Shown one piece after another: positions 6,507 through 12,485 of a stretch of DNA of 12,485 nucleotides. This DNA is from an uncultured Lysobacteraceae bacterium (GTDB lineage: Bacteria; Pseudomonadota; Gammaproteobacteria; Xanthomonadales; Rhodanobacteraceae). A model generated the notes under the pieces. It was not told the origin of the DNA. It saw nothing but the letters and a program-made list of their open reading frames with translations, and did not search any database. The stretch is taken from contig CAMLSI010000104.1 of NCBI GenBank assembly GCA_946482585.1, positions 1-12,485 of the forward strand. Reading direction: 5' to 3'. Made by a program: the position numbers and the translations under genes. The first letter of the stretch is position 1. Each line of letters opens with the position of its first letter.

Positions 6507-7811
6507 ATGAAAGCACCGATAACGCTCGAACTCGATATCACCGATCTCTCGCACGACGGCCGCGGCGTCGCGCGGCACGAGGGCAAGGCCATCTTCGTGC
6601 GCGGCGCGCTGGCCGGCGAACGCGTGCTCGCGCGGATCGCGCAGCGGCACCGGCATTACGACGACGCGCAGGTCGAACAGGTGCTGAGCGCGTCGCCCGA
6701 TCGCGTCGAGCCGCGCTGCCCGCATTTCGGCATCTGCGGCGGCTGCGCGCTGCAGCACCTCGCGCCTGAAGCGCAGATCGCCGCGAAACAGCGCGTGCTC
6801 GCCGAGAATTTCGAGCGCATCGGCCATGTCGAACCGAAGCGCTGGCTCGCGCCGCTGACCTCGGCGGTCTGGGGCTATCGACGCAAGGGCCGCCTGTCGG
6901 TCAAATACGTCGACAAGAAGGGCAAGGCGCTGGTCGGCTTTCGCGAAGAAAACGGCCGCTACGTAGCCGACCTGTCGCGCTGCGAAGTGCTCGCGCCTGC
7001 CGTCGGCGAGCGCATCGCGGCGATCGCCGAACTCGTCGGCACGCTCGCGAGCGTGCGCGAGATTCCGCAAATCGAGATCGCGGCCGGCGACGACACGACG
7101 GCGCTGATCTTTCGCCATCTGCAGCCGCTGGTCGAAACCGATCGCGCGGCGCTGGTCGCTTTCGGCCAGGCGCACGGCCTGGCGATCTACCTGCAGCCCG
7201 GCGGCAACGACAGCGTGCATCCGCTGTGGCCGGAAGATCCGCGCCTGTCGTTCCGCATCGATGCGGCCGACGTCGAACTCGAATTCCGTCCGCTGGATTT
7301 CATCCAGGTCAATTCGGCGATGAACGAAGCGATGATCGCGCATGCGCTCGCGCTGCTCGACCCACAGCCGGCCGATCGCGTGCTCGACCTGTTCTGCGGC
7401 CTCGGCAACTTCACGTTCCCGCTCGCCCGGCGCAGCGCGCACGTGGTCGGCGTCGAAGGCGAACACGGTCTCGTCGAGCGTGCGAAGCAGAATGCGGCAC
7501 GCAACGGCATCGGCAACGTCGAGTACCACGTCGCGAACCTGCTCGACGACCAGCGCGACACGCCGTGGGCGCGCCAGCGCTACGACAAGATCCTGCTCGA
7601 TCCGCCGCGCTCGGGCGCACAGGCGGTGTTCGACTACCTGCCGAAAAAGGACACCGGCCGCATCGTCTACGTGTCCTGCCATCCCGCGTCGCTCGCGCGC
7701 GACGCCGGCATACTCGTGGAGAAGCACGGTTTCAAGCTCAGGGCGGCCGGCGTGATGGACATGTTTCCGCACACGGCTCACGTGGAATCGATCGCGCTGT
7801 TCGAACGCTGA
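6507..7811 (+). CDS. rlmD: 23S rRNA (uracil(1939)-C5)-methyltransferase RlmD
   Basis: RlmD adds a methyl group to C5 of U1939 in 23S rRNA using S-adenosylmethionine. The 434-residue product has an N-terminal TRAM domain (about 1-62), then iron-sulfur cluster cysteines C71, C77, C80 (in CPHFGICGGC) and C159 (LSRCEVL). The methyltransferase domain has the SAM-binding motif LDLFCGLGNF (293-302), DPPRSG (365-370), the nucleophile C391 in YVSCHP and the catalytic base E427 in HVESIALFER. The length matches E. coli RlmD (433 residues), which distinguishes it from shorter TrmA-type enzymes lacking the cluster. The ATG at 6507 gives a normal N-terminus, but it has no Shine-Dalgarno sequence at usual spacing because a hairpin occupies that position. 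A CYTH gene follows after 59 bases. Confidence 0.95.
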   Translation: MKAPITLELDITDLSHDGRGVARHEGKAIFVRGALAGERVLARIAQRHRHYDDAQVEQVLSASPDRVEPRCPHFGICGGCALQHLAPEAQIAAKQRVLAENFERIGHVEPKRWLAPLTSAVWGYRRKGRLSVKYVDKKGKALVGFREENGRYVADLSRCEVLAPAVGERIAAIAELVGTLASVREIPQIEIAAGDDTTALIFRHLQPLVETDRAALVAFGQAHGLAIYLQPGGNDSVHPLWPEDPRLSFRIDAADVELEFRPLDFIQVNSAMNEAMIAHALALLDPQPADRVLDLFCGLGNFTFPLARRSAHVVGVEGEHGLVERAKQNAARNGIGNVEYHVANLLDDQRDTPWARQRYDKILLDPPRSGAQAVFDYLPKKDTGRIVYVSCHPASLARDAGILVEKHGFKLRAAGVMDMFPHTAHVESIALFER

Positions 7812-7870
7812 GCGGGCCGACCACGATCGCGGTGCGACGCGAACGCGACGGCTCGAACGGAGATACACGC

Positions 7871-8383
7871 ATGGGCATCGAAATCGAACGCAAATTCCTG
7901 CTCGCTTCCGACGCATGGCGCGCGCAGGTGTCGCGCTCGCAGCGGCTGGTACAGGGCTATCTCGTGAGTGCGGCCGCCGTCACCAGCGGCGCCGCGCGCA
8001 GCTCGGTGCGGGTGCGCATCGGCGGCGACCAGGCCTGGCTCAACATCAAGTCGTCGACGCTCGGTCCCGTGCGCCAGGAATACGAATACGAAGTGCCGCT
8101 GGCCGATGCGGAAGCGATGCTGGCCAAGCTCTGCGACGGAGTCGTGGAGAAGATCCGCCACTACGTCGCGCACGCGAACCGCGAATTCGAGATCGATGAG
8201 TTCTTCGGCGCGAACGACGGTCTCGTCGTCGCCGAGCTGGAACTCGACGCGGTCGACGAAGCGTTCGAGCGGCCCGACTGGCTCGGCCTGGAGATCAGCC
8301 ATCTGCCGCGCTACTACAATCTCAACCTGATCGCGTATCCGTACTCGGCCTGGACCGCGACCGAACGGGAAGGACTGGACTGA
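7871..8383 (+). CDS. CYTH domain protein, probable triphosphate tunnel metalloenzyme
   Basis: A 170-residue single-domain CYTH protein. The signature ExExK is at the N-terminus (EIERKFL, E4, E6, K8). Other basic and acidic residues typical of an eight-stranded tunnel follow: VRVRI (46-50), WLNIK (56-60), EYEYEVPL (70-77), RHYV (96-99), FEIDEF (106-111), VVAELELD (119-126). The length suits stand-alone bacterial members such as those characterised as inorganic triphosphatases that hydrolyse PPPi with Mg2+ or Mn2+. It lacks the CHAD domain found in E. coli YgiF. The activity is inferred from the family; adenylate cyclase or thiamine-triphosphatase activity is also known within CYTH proteins. 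The ATG at 7871 has GGAGA at 7859-7863. The stop overlaps the nagZ start as TGATG, indicating coupled translation. Confidence 0.9.
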   Translation: MGIEIERKFLLASDAWRAQVSRSQRLVQGYLVSAAAVTSGAARSSVRVRIGGDQAWLNIKSSTLGPVRQEYEYEVPLADAEAMLAKLCDGVVEKIRHYVAHANREFEIDEFFGANDGLVVAELELDAVDEAFERPDWLGLEISHLPRYYNLNLIAYPYSAWTATEREGLD

Positions 8384-9390
8384 TGCTCGTCATCGGAATC
8401 TCTGGCAAGGAACTCGCAGCGCACGAGCGCGACTGGATCGCTGCGCCGGAAGTCAGCGGCGTGATCCTGTTCAGCCGCAACTTCGCCTCGCGCGAACAGG
8501 TCGTGGCGCTCATCGACGACATACGTGCGGCGCGCAGCGATGAATTCCTGCTCTGCGTCGACCAGGAAGGCGGCCCGGTGCAGCGCTTCCGCGACGGCTT
8601 CACGCGACTGCCCGCGCTCGCTCGGCTCGGCGAGATCCACGACGCCGATCCGGCCCGCGCGATCGCGCTGGCCGAGGAACATGCCTGGGTCATGGCCAGC
8701 GAAATGCGCGCGCTCGACATCGACATCAGCTTTGCGCCCGTCGTCGATCTCAAGCGCGGCAACCGTGCGATCGGCGAGCGCGCGTTCCATGCCGACGCGC
8801 GCGTCGTCTCGGAGCTCGGCCAGGCCTATCTGCGCGGCATGCACCTCGGCGGCATGGCCGCGACACTGAAGCATTTCCCGGGCCACGGTTCGGTGCTCGA
8901 AGACACGCACTTCGACGCGGCGACCGATACGCGCACGCTCGATGAGTTGCGCGAGACCGATCTCGCGACCTTCGCCGACGGCTTCGCCGCCGGCGCCGAA
9001 GCGGTGATGCTCGCCCATGTGACCTATCCGGCCGTCGATGCCGTGCCCGCCGGGTATTCGCGCATCTGGATCGAAGACGTGCTGCGCGGCGAAATGGGCT
9101 TTCGCGGCGTCGTGTTTTCCGACGACATCGGCATGGCCGCAGCGGAATCCGCCGGCGGCGTCGCCGCGCGCATCGATGCACACCTCGGGGCGGGCTGCGA
9201 TCTCGTGCTCGTCTGCAGTCCGGCGCTCGTCGCCGAATCCATCGCGGCCGTACGCGGCCGTGCGCCGTGTCCGGCCGACCGCATCGCCGCGCTGCGCGGC
9301 ATGGTCGCGTCGACGTGGCAGTCGCTCGTCGACAATCCGCAACGAACCCGCTTCATCGAGCGCCTAGCCGCGCTCGGTGTTCCCGCCTGA
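8383..9390 (+). CDS. nagZ: Beta-N-acetylhexosaminidase NagZ
   Basis: NagZ is a cytoplasmic family 3 glycoside hydrolase that removes GlcNAc from GlcNAc-anhydroMurNAc peptides during peptidoglycan recycling. The products can signal beta-lactamase induction where AmpR/AmpC exist. The 335-residue product has CVDQEGGPVQRF (58-69), the hallmark KHFPGHGS (163-170), the acid/base dyad D174 and H176 in EDTH, and nucleophile D248 in FSDDIGM. These positions agree with Salmonella NagZ numbering as I remember it (D174, H176, D248). There is no signal peptide, as expected for the cytoplasmic enzyme. The ATG overlaps the last base of the CYTH gene, and I see no strong separate ribosome site, so reinitiation after the upstream stop is likely. 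hpt follows after 8 bases. Confidence 0.96.
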   Translation: MLVIGISGKELAAHERDWIAAPEVSGVILFSRNFASREQVVALIDDIRAARSDEFLLCVDQEGGPVQRFRDGFTRLPALARLGEIHDADPARAIALAEEHAWVMASEMRALDIDISFAPVVDLKRGNRAIGERAFHADARVVSELGQAYLRGMHLGGMAATLKHFPGHGSVLEDTHFDAATDTRTLDELRETDLATFADGFAAGAEAVMLAHVTYPAVDAVPAGYSRIWIEDVLRGEMGFRGVVFSDDIGMAAAESAGGVAARIDAHLGAGCDLVLVCSPALVAESIAAVRGRAPCPADRIAALRGMVASTWQSLVDNPQRTRFIERLAALGVPA

Positions 9391-9398
9391 GTGAAGCC

Positions 9399-9938
9399 AT
9401 GAACCGACCCAGCCTGTCCGACGCGTTGGCCAAAGCCGACCTGATCCACGACCTCCCCGTGCTCGACGCGGCCATTGTCCGCATGGGCGCCGAGATCGAC
9501 GCGGCAATCGACGGCGAATACGCCGTATTCGCGACCGTCATGCACGGCGGCATGCTGTTCGGCGCCAAGCTCGCGCTCGCGATGAAGAGCGACATGGAGT
9601 TCGACTACATCCATGCGACGCGCTACCGCGGCGCCACGAGTGGCTCGGAACTCCACTGGCTGCGCCAGCCGGCGGCCGCGCTGGCGGGCCGCACGGTCGT
9701 GCTCGCCGACGACATCCTCGACGAAGGCAAGACGCTGAAGGCGATACGCGATTTCTGCCTCGACCGCGGTGCGCGCCGCGTGCTCGTGGCCGTGCTCTGC
9801 GAAAAGCGCCACGGCCGCTGCGTGCCGGGCATCGCGGCGGACTACTGCGGTGTCGTCGTGCCGGATCGCTACGTATTCGGCCATGGCATGGACTTCTACG
9901 AGCAGGGCCGCAATCTGCCGGCCATCTACGCGATCTGA
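9399..9938 (+). CDS. hpt: Hypoxanthine-guanine phosphoribosyltransferase
   Basis: A 179-residue type I phosphoribosyltransferase that joins hypoxanthine or guanine with PRPP to give IMP or GMP. The PRPP-binding loop is VLADDILDEGKT (101-112). The flexible-loop region with YRGATSG (76-82), the pyrophosphate-binding segment near MHGGMLFGAKL (48-58), and the base-binding end VVVPDRYVFGHGMDF (152-166, with the K/P-D-x-Y/F-V-x-G pattern) are all visible. The size matches bacterial Hpt (about 180). The ATG at 9399 was chosen over longer in-frame starts because upstream residues overlap nagZ and do not resemble the family. It sits 8 bases after nagZ and 10 bases before mtnP. The mtnP product releases hypoxanthine, a substrate of this enzyme, so the pairing makes metabolic sense. 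Confidence 0.9.
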   Translation: MNRPSLSDALAKADLIHDLPVLDAAIVRMGAEIDAAIDGEYAVFATVMHGGMLFGAKLALAMKSDMEFDYIHATRYRGATSGSELHWLRQPAAALAGRTVVLADDILDEGKTLKAIRDFCLDRGARRVLVAVLCEKRHGRCVPGIAADYCGVVVPDRYVFGHGMDFYEQGRNLPAIYAI

Positions 9939-9948
9939 GGAGCGAGTC

Positions 9949-10692
9949 ATGGCACTGGATCTGGCCATCGTCGGCGGTACCGGGTTGTACCAGTTTCCCG
10001 GTTTGGAAAATGTGGTGCGCCGTAACATTGATACGCCCTATGGCGCGACGTCGGCGCCGGTGGTCTGCGGCGAGGTCGGCGGCCGGCCTGTCGCGTTCCT
10101 GGCGCGTCACGGCGAAGGCCACAGTGTGCCGCCGCATCGCGTGAACTACCGCGCCAACGTCTGGGCACTGCACAGCCTGGGTGCTGCGCGCGTGGTCGGC
10201 GTCAACGCCGTCGGCGGCATCCGCGACGACATGGGGCCGCGCGTCGTCGCGATTCCCGACCAGATCATCGACTACACCCACGGCCGCTTCACGAGCTTCT
10301 GCGACGTGGACGGCGCGGAAGTGAAGCACATCGACTTCAGCGAGCCTTATGCCGCGACGCTGCGTCGCGACCTGCTGGCGGCCGCGGACAGGGCCGGCGT
10401 TGCCGTCGTCGACGGCGGCTGCTACGGCGCGACGCAGGGACCGCGGCTGGAAACGCGCGCCGAGATAGCGCGCCTGCGCCGCGACGGCTGCGATCTCGTC
10501 GGCATGACCGGCATGCCCGAAGCCGCGCTCGCGCGCGAGCTCGAACTGGATTACGCCTGCATCGCGCTGATCGCGAACTGGGCTGCGGGCTGCGGCGATG
10601 AAGCCGAGATCAGCCTCGAAGAAATCTTCGCGAACCTGCGCGAGGCGACCGCAGCCGTTCCGGCCATCGTGAGCGCGCTGCTCGCCGGCTGA
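9949..10692 (+). CDS. mtnP: S-methyl-5'-thioinosine phosphorylase (MTAP/PNP family)
   Basis: A 247-residue trimeric-type nucleoside phosphorylase. It carries VGGTGLY (8-14), the phosphate-binding LARHGEGHSVPPHRVNYRAN (51-70), YGATQGPRLETRAEI (159-173) and GMTGMPEAALARELEL (185-200). In methylthioadenosine phosphorylases two Asp residues near the purine (human D220 and D222) contact the 6-amino group. The equivalent stretch here is IANWAAG, with Asn210 and Ala212, which fits a 6-oxopurine and hence methylthioinosine, as described for Pseudomonas PA3004. The reaction gives hypoxanthine and methylthioribose-1-phosphate. It would need a methylthioadenosine deaminase encoded elsewhere. AGGAG overlapping the hpt stop is its ribosome site (spacing six), so hpt and mtnP form one unit. 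A purine nucleoside phosphorylase is the alternative reading. Confidence 0.88.
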   Translation: MALDLAIVGGTGLYQFPGLENVVRRNIDTPYGATSAPVVCGEVGGRPVAFLARHGEGHSVPPHRVNYRANVWALHSLGAARVVGVNAVGGIRDDMGPRVVAIPDQIIDYTHGRFTSFCDVDGAEVKHIDFSEPYAATLRRDLLAAADRAGVAVVDGGCYGATQGPRLETRAEIARLRRDGCDLVGMTGMPEAALARELELDYACIALIANWAAGCGDEAEISLEEIFANLREATAAVPAIVSALLAG

Positions 10693-10820
10693 CACTGCCA
10701 ATGCGGGCTGCTGCGGCCCGATGTCCGTTCAGCATTGTGGAGACGACCTTCCGTCGCTCGTCGCGTGACGCGGCTCACACACGGCTGCGCTGATGCCCTC
10801 GCACTTTCGATCGCGCTGCG

Positions 10821-10826
10821 TATACT
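10821..10826 (+). promoter_or_regulatory. Candidate csp promoter -10 (TATACT)
   Basis: TATACT matches five of six bases of the sigma-70 -10 consensus in otherwise GC-rich DNA, 74 bases before the csp ATG. The -35 region (around 10798-10804) is poor. Transcription would start near 10833 and give a leader of about 67 bases. Confidence 0.45.
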
Positions 10827-10833
10827 CGTACAC

Positions 10834-10897
10834 GCGCGGCGTACCGACTCGGGGGAGAAGTCTGCCGCGCATTCGTCCAGCAACGTTCGAGGGGAAG
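10834..10897 (+). promoter_or_regulatory. Structured csp leader and ribosome site
   Basis: GCGCGGC (10834-10840) can pair with GCCGCGC (10864-10870), leaving a 23-base loop that contains the Shine-Dalgarno-like GGGGGAGAAG (10851-10860). The real ribosome site is GAGGGGAAG just before the ATG. Leaders of csp genes in other bacteria often fold differently with temperature; whether this one does is inference. Confidence 0.4.
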
Positions 10898-10899
10898 TC

Positions 10900-11106
10900 A
10901 TGCAGTTCGGTACGGTAAAGTGGTTCAACGACGCCAAGGGCTTCGGTTTCATCGCGCCCGAGGGCGGCGGTTCCGACGTATTCGTGCATTTTTCGGCAAT
11001 CTCCAGCAAGGGCTTCCGCACCTTGCAGGAAGGTCAGCGCGTGAGTTTCGTCGTGAGCCAGGGCCCGAAGGGCGCCCAGGCCTCGGCGGTGACGCCCGTG
11101 CAGTAG
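10900..11106 (+). CDS. Cold-shock domain protein (CspA family)
   Basis: A 68-residue cold-shock protein that binds single-stranded RNA and DNA and acts as an RNA chaperone. It opens [18 protein letters not shown], containing RNP1 (KGFGFI, 13-18), with RNP2 as VFVHF (27-31). The rest, [20 protein letters not shown], follows the family closely. The length is that of a minimal single-domain Csp. The ATG at 10900 was chosen because it begins the fold and is preceded by GAGGGGAAG at ideal spacing. It has its own candidate promoter and leader and ends at a strong terminator, so it is probably transcribed alone. The exact paralogue (cspA, cspD, capB) cannot be decided from sequence alone. Not all csp genes are cold-induced. 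Confidence 0.95.
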   Translation: MQFGTVKWFNDAKGFGFIAPEGGGSDVFVHFSAISSKGFRTLQEGQRVSFVVSQGPKGAQASAVTPVQ

Positions 11107-11126
11107 TCGTCGCAGCCGCTACGCAG

Positions 11127-11165
11127 AAAAAAAGGCCCCGTCGCGTCGGGGCCTTTTTTATTTTT
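11127..11165. terminator. Bidirectional intrinsic terminator
   Basis: GGCCCCG (11134-11140) and CGGGGCC (11147-11153) form a 7-bp GC stem with loop TCGCGT. It is flanked by seven A on the left and six T, one A and five T on the right. Read rightward it ends the csp transcript; read leftward the A-run becomes a U-run and ends the transcript of the - strand gene stopping at 11186. The A/T flanks can also extend the stem. Confidence 0.93.
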
Positions 11166-11185
11166 ATGCGCTTTGTATATTGAGA

Positions 11186-11986
11186 CTATTTCGGCGCCGT
11201 CGAGGCGCGGTTCGACGGCCGGTTCGTCGGCGGCAGCTGCGGACCTTCGCCGATGACGATGCGGTCGGGCGACGGGACCGGTTCGACTGCGGTCCCGAGT
11301 TCCGCCGCGTCGAAGGACGCCGCGTCCGATTTCGCCCAGCGCGACAGCGCGAGCGCTTCGGCGAAGTCGTTCAGTCGCATGAAATCGTGATGGTTCAGCG
11401 CGAGCCAATCGAGCATGGCCTGGACTTCCGCATCGGGCTCGGCCAGTGGCTTGCCCTCCTTCTCGTCTTCGTCGAGCGCGAACATCGCGACGGCATAGTG
11501 GCTCTGCGCCGCGACGGCAGGCTTCGTGCCGCTGGAGCGGACGACGAGTCGCGCGGTACCGCCGGCGTGGGCTTCGGCGCTGACCGTGCCGGGACGCTCG
11601 TGGAATGGCCAGGTCTGTGCCTGCCCGATATCGATGGCGTCGAACGCCGCAGGCATGGTTTCGCCGCCCGAGGACTTCACTTCGTCGGCCAGTCCGTCGA
11701 CGTCGTTGAACCAGAAATCGATACGGGCCATCGACCAGGCAAGCTCGCGGTTGTTCGTCGAGGGATGAAACACGAGGCGCCGCGGAATGGACTCGTGCTC
11801 GGCCATCAATTGCATCAGCTCGAACATCAGCGTCGGCGGAACGCCGCCCTCGCTCTGTGCGGCTTCCACCTGACCGACCAGCGCGTCGCGCCGCTGCTCC
11901 CATTGGCGCTGGCGTTCGGGATCGACCGTTGCGAACAGTGCCGGCAGAGCGGCGTTTCTCCCAGCAGGGCGATCGACGCGCCGCAT
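11186..11986 (-). CDS. Uncharacterised 266-residue protein
   Basis: I do not recognise this protein. It has no signal peptide or membrane segment and appears soluble and cytoplasmic. An N-terminal helical part (about 20-65, PERQRQWEQRRDALVGQVEAAQ and then LMFELMQLMAEHE) leads into a beta-rich middle (RRLVFHP, ELAWSMARIDFWF, TARLVVRSSG). An acidic stretch follows (LDEDEKEG, 171-178), then a helical part (about 185-218, VQAMLDWLALNHHDFMRL), and the tail is Pro/Arg/Ser rich and probably disordered (about 235-266). The ATG at 11986 lies 16 bases after the GGDEF gene stop; GTG at 11998 is an alternative, and neither has a clear Shine-Dalgarno sequence. The codon pattern is like its neighbours, so it is probably a true gene cotranscribed with the cyclase. 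It ends about 20 bases from the shared terminator. Confidence 0.75.
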   Translation of the reverse strand: MRRVDRPAGRNAALPALFATVDPERQRQWEQRRDALVGQVEAAQSEGGVPPTLMFELMQLMAEHESIPRRLVFHPSTNNRELAWSMARIDFWFNDVDGLADEVKSSGGETMPAAFDAIDIGQAQTWPFHERPGTVSAEAHAGGTARLVVRSSGTKPAVAAQSHYAVAMFALDEDEKEGKPLAEPDAEVQAMLDWLALNHHDFMRLNDFAEALALSRWAKSDAASFDAAELGTAVEPVPSPDRIVIGEGPQLPPTNRPSNRASTAPK

Positions 11987-12002
11987 CGATATGCGCACGC
12001 GT

Positions 12003-12485
12003 TCAGCCGTGCGGGGCAGCGTACGGCGTCGCGGCGCATTCGAATGTGCGCACGCGGTCGCGGCCGTCGCGCTTGGCGCGATACAGCGCGGCATCGGCTT
12101 CGCGCAGCAGCTGGTCGGCATCGACCGTGTCGCGGATGGCGAGGCTTGCGACGCCGGCGCTGATCGTGACCGCATTGGTCTGCGACGAGCCGGGTACCGG
12201 TACCGCACGCGCGGCGACCGCGCTGCGTATGCATTCGGCGATCGCGATGCCGTGCGCGATATCGCCGCAGGGCAGCAGGCAGGCGAACTCCTCGCCGCCG
12301 TAGCGCGCGACCAGCGCGTCGGCCGGCGCGCAGTCGCGCATCGCATCGGCGACGCAACGCAGCGCCTCGTCGCCGGCCGGATGGCCGTAGCGGTCGTTGT
12401 AGTTCTTGAAATGGTCGACGTCGACGAACACCAGCGTCATGCGTTCGCCGGCCGCATTGCAGGCGTGCCCTTCCAGCGCCTCGAG
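12003..12485 (-). CDS. GGDEF domain diguanylate cyclase, C-terminal part (partial)
   Basis: The last 160 codons of a gene entering from the right edge; its start and any sensory domain are outside the window. The visible part is a nearly whole GGDEF domain: VFVDVDHFKNYNDRYGHPAGDEAL with the metal and substrate residues, the active-site loop RYGGEEF (residues 61-67 of the visible part), VTISAGVAS (107-115) and ADAALYRAKRDGRDRV (130-145). Such enzymes make cyclic di-GMP from two GTP. The GGEEF loop is intact, so activity is expected. The inhibitory-site R-x-x-D that normally precedes the loop reads APAD here, so the Arg is absent and product inhibition by that site is unlikely. No EAL domain follows; the protein ends soon after the GGDEF fold. 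The uncharacterised gene begins 16 bases downstream. Confidence 0.93.
   Translation of the reverse strand, partial: LEALEGHACNAAGERMTLVFVDVDHFKNYNDRYGHPAGDEALRCVADAMRDCAPADALVARYGGEEFACLLPCGDIAHGIAIAECIRSAVAARAVPVPGSSQTNAVTISAGVASLAIRDTVDADQLLREADAALYRAKRDGRDRVRTFECAATPYAAPHG

Larger units (their letters stand above)
10693..10899 (+). other. Intergenic region mtnP-csp with paired elements
   Basis: 207 bases. CAATGC (10699-10704) pairs with GCATTG (10732-10737), enclosing a smaller CGGGC/GCCCG stem. This could mark the mRNA end after mtnP but has no T-run. The second half holds the csp promoter and leader listed separately. No convincing small gene was found; an open frame runs through into csp without a ribosome site or a family-like N-terminus. 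Confidence 0.4.

Noticed and set aside
6405..7916. Long open frame antisense to rlmD
   Set aside because: Mirror of rlmD codon structure with no recognisable motifs.
1..12485. CRISPR array, insertion sequence, tRNA, prophage or antiphage cluster
   Set aside because: I saw no regularly spaced repeats, transposase motifs, tRNA-like folds or phage genes, and base composition looks even throughout.

Overview
The window looks like a chromosomal housekeeping segment of a GC-rich gammaproteobacterium, probably Xanthomonadales-like. I infer this from the order lepB-DUF4845-rnc-era-recO and from the nagZ-hpt-mtnP cluster. No database search was possible, so the taxon is an inference. There is no sign of phage, insertion sequence, CRISPR, tRNA or rRNA. 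Genes are tightly packed and no gene-free stretch exceeds about 210 bases.

Region 1 (1-2904, + strand) is a compact run: the 3' end of lepB (signal peptidase I), a small DUF4845 membrane protein, rnc (RNase III), era (ribosome-assembly GTPase) and recO. rnc and era overlap by 11 bases, and the whole run could be one transcript. Region 2 (3059-3772, - strand) is a lone receiver-Hpt phosphorelay protein that converges on recO and diverges from the next gene across only 60 bases.

Region 3 (3833-11106, + strand) begins with a YdbH-family envelope protein and a lipoprotein that appears to combine YnbE-like and YdbL (DUF1318) features. In E. coli YdbH, YnbE and YdbL build a lipid-transport bridge between the inner and outer membranes. 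Next comes rlmD (23S rRNA m5U methyltransferase), which has a perfect 13-bp hairpin between its candidate Shine-Dalgarno sequence and its start codon. A CYTH triphosphate-tunnel protein follows, overlapping nagZ (peptidoglycan recycling). The last pair is hpt and mtnP: the hypoxanthine released by MtnP is a substrate for Hpt, so together they salvage purine from methylthioadenosine breakdown. A separate promoter and structured leader seem to serve a cold-shock gene, which ends at a strong terminator.

Region 4 (11186-12485, - strand) holds a diguanylate cyclase (GGDEF) gene cut by the window edge and, 16 bases downstream, a 266-residue protein I do not recognise. That pair converges on the cold-shock gene, and the terminator between them can work in both directions.

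The points most worth a second look are the YnbE/YdbL-like composite lipoprotein beside a shortened YdbH, the hairpin in the rlmD initiation region, the orphan receiver-Hpt protein with an altered Hpt motif, and the structured csp leader.
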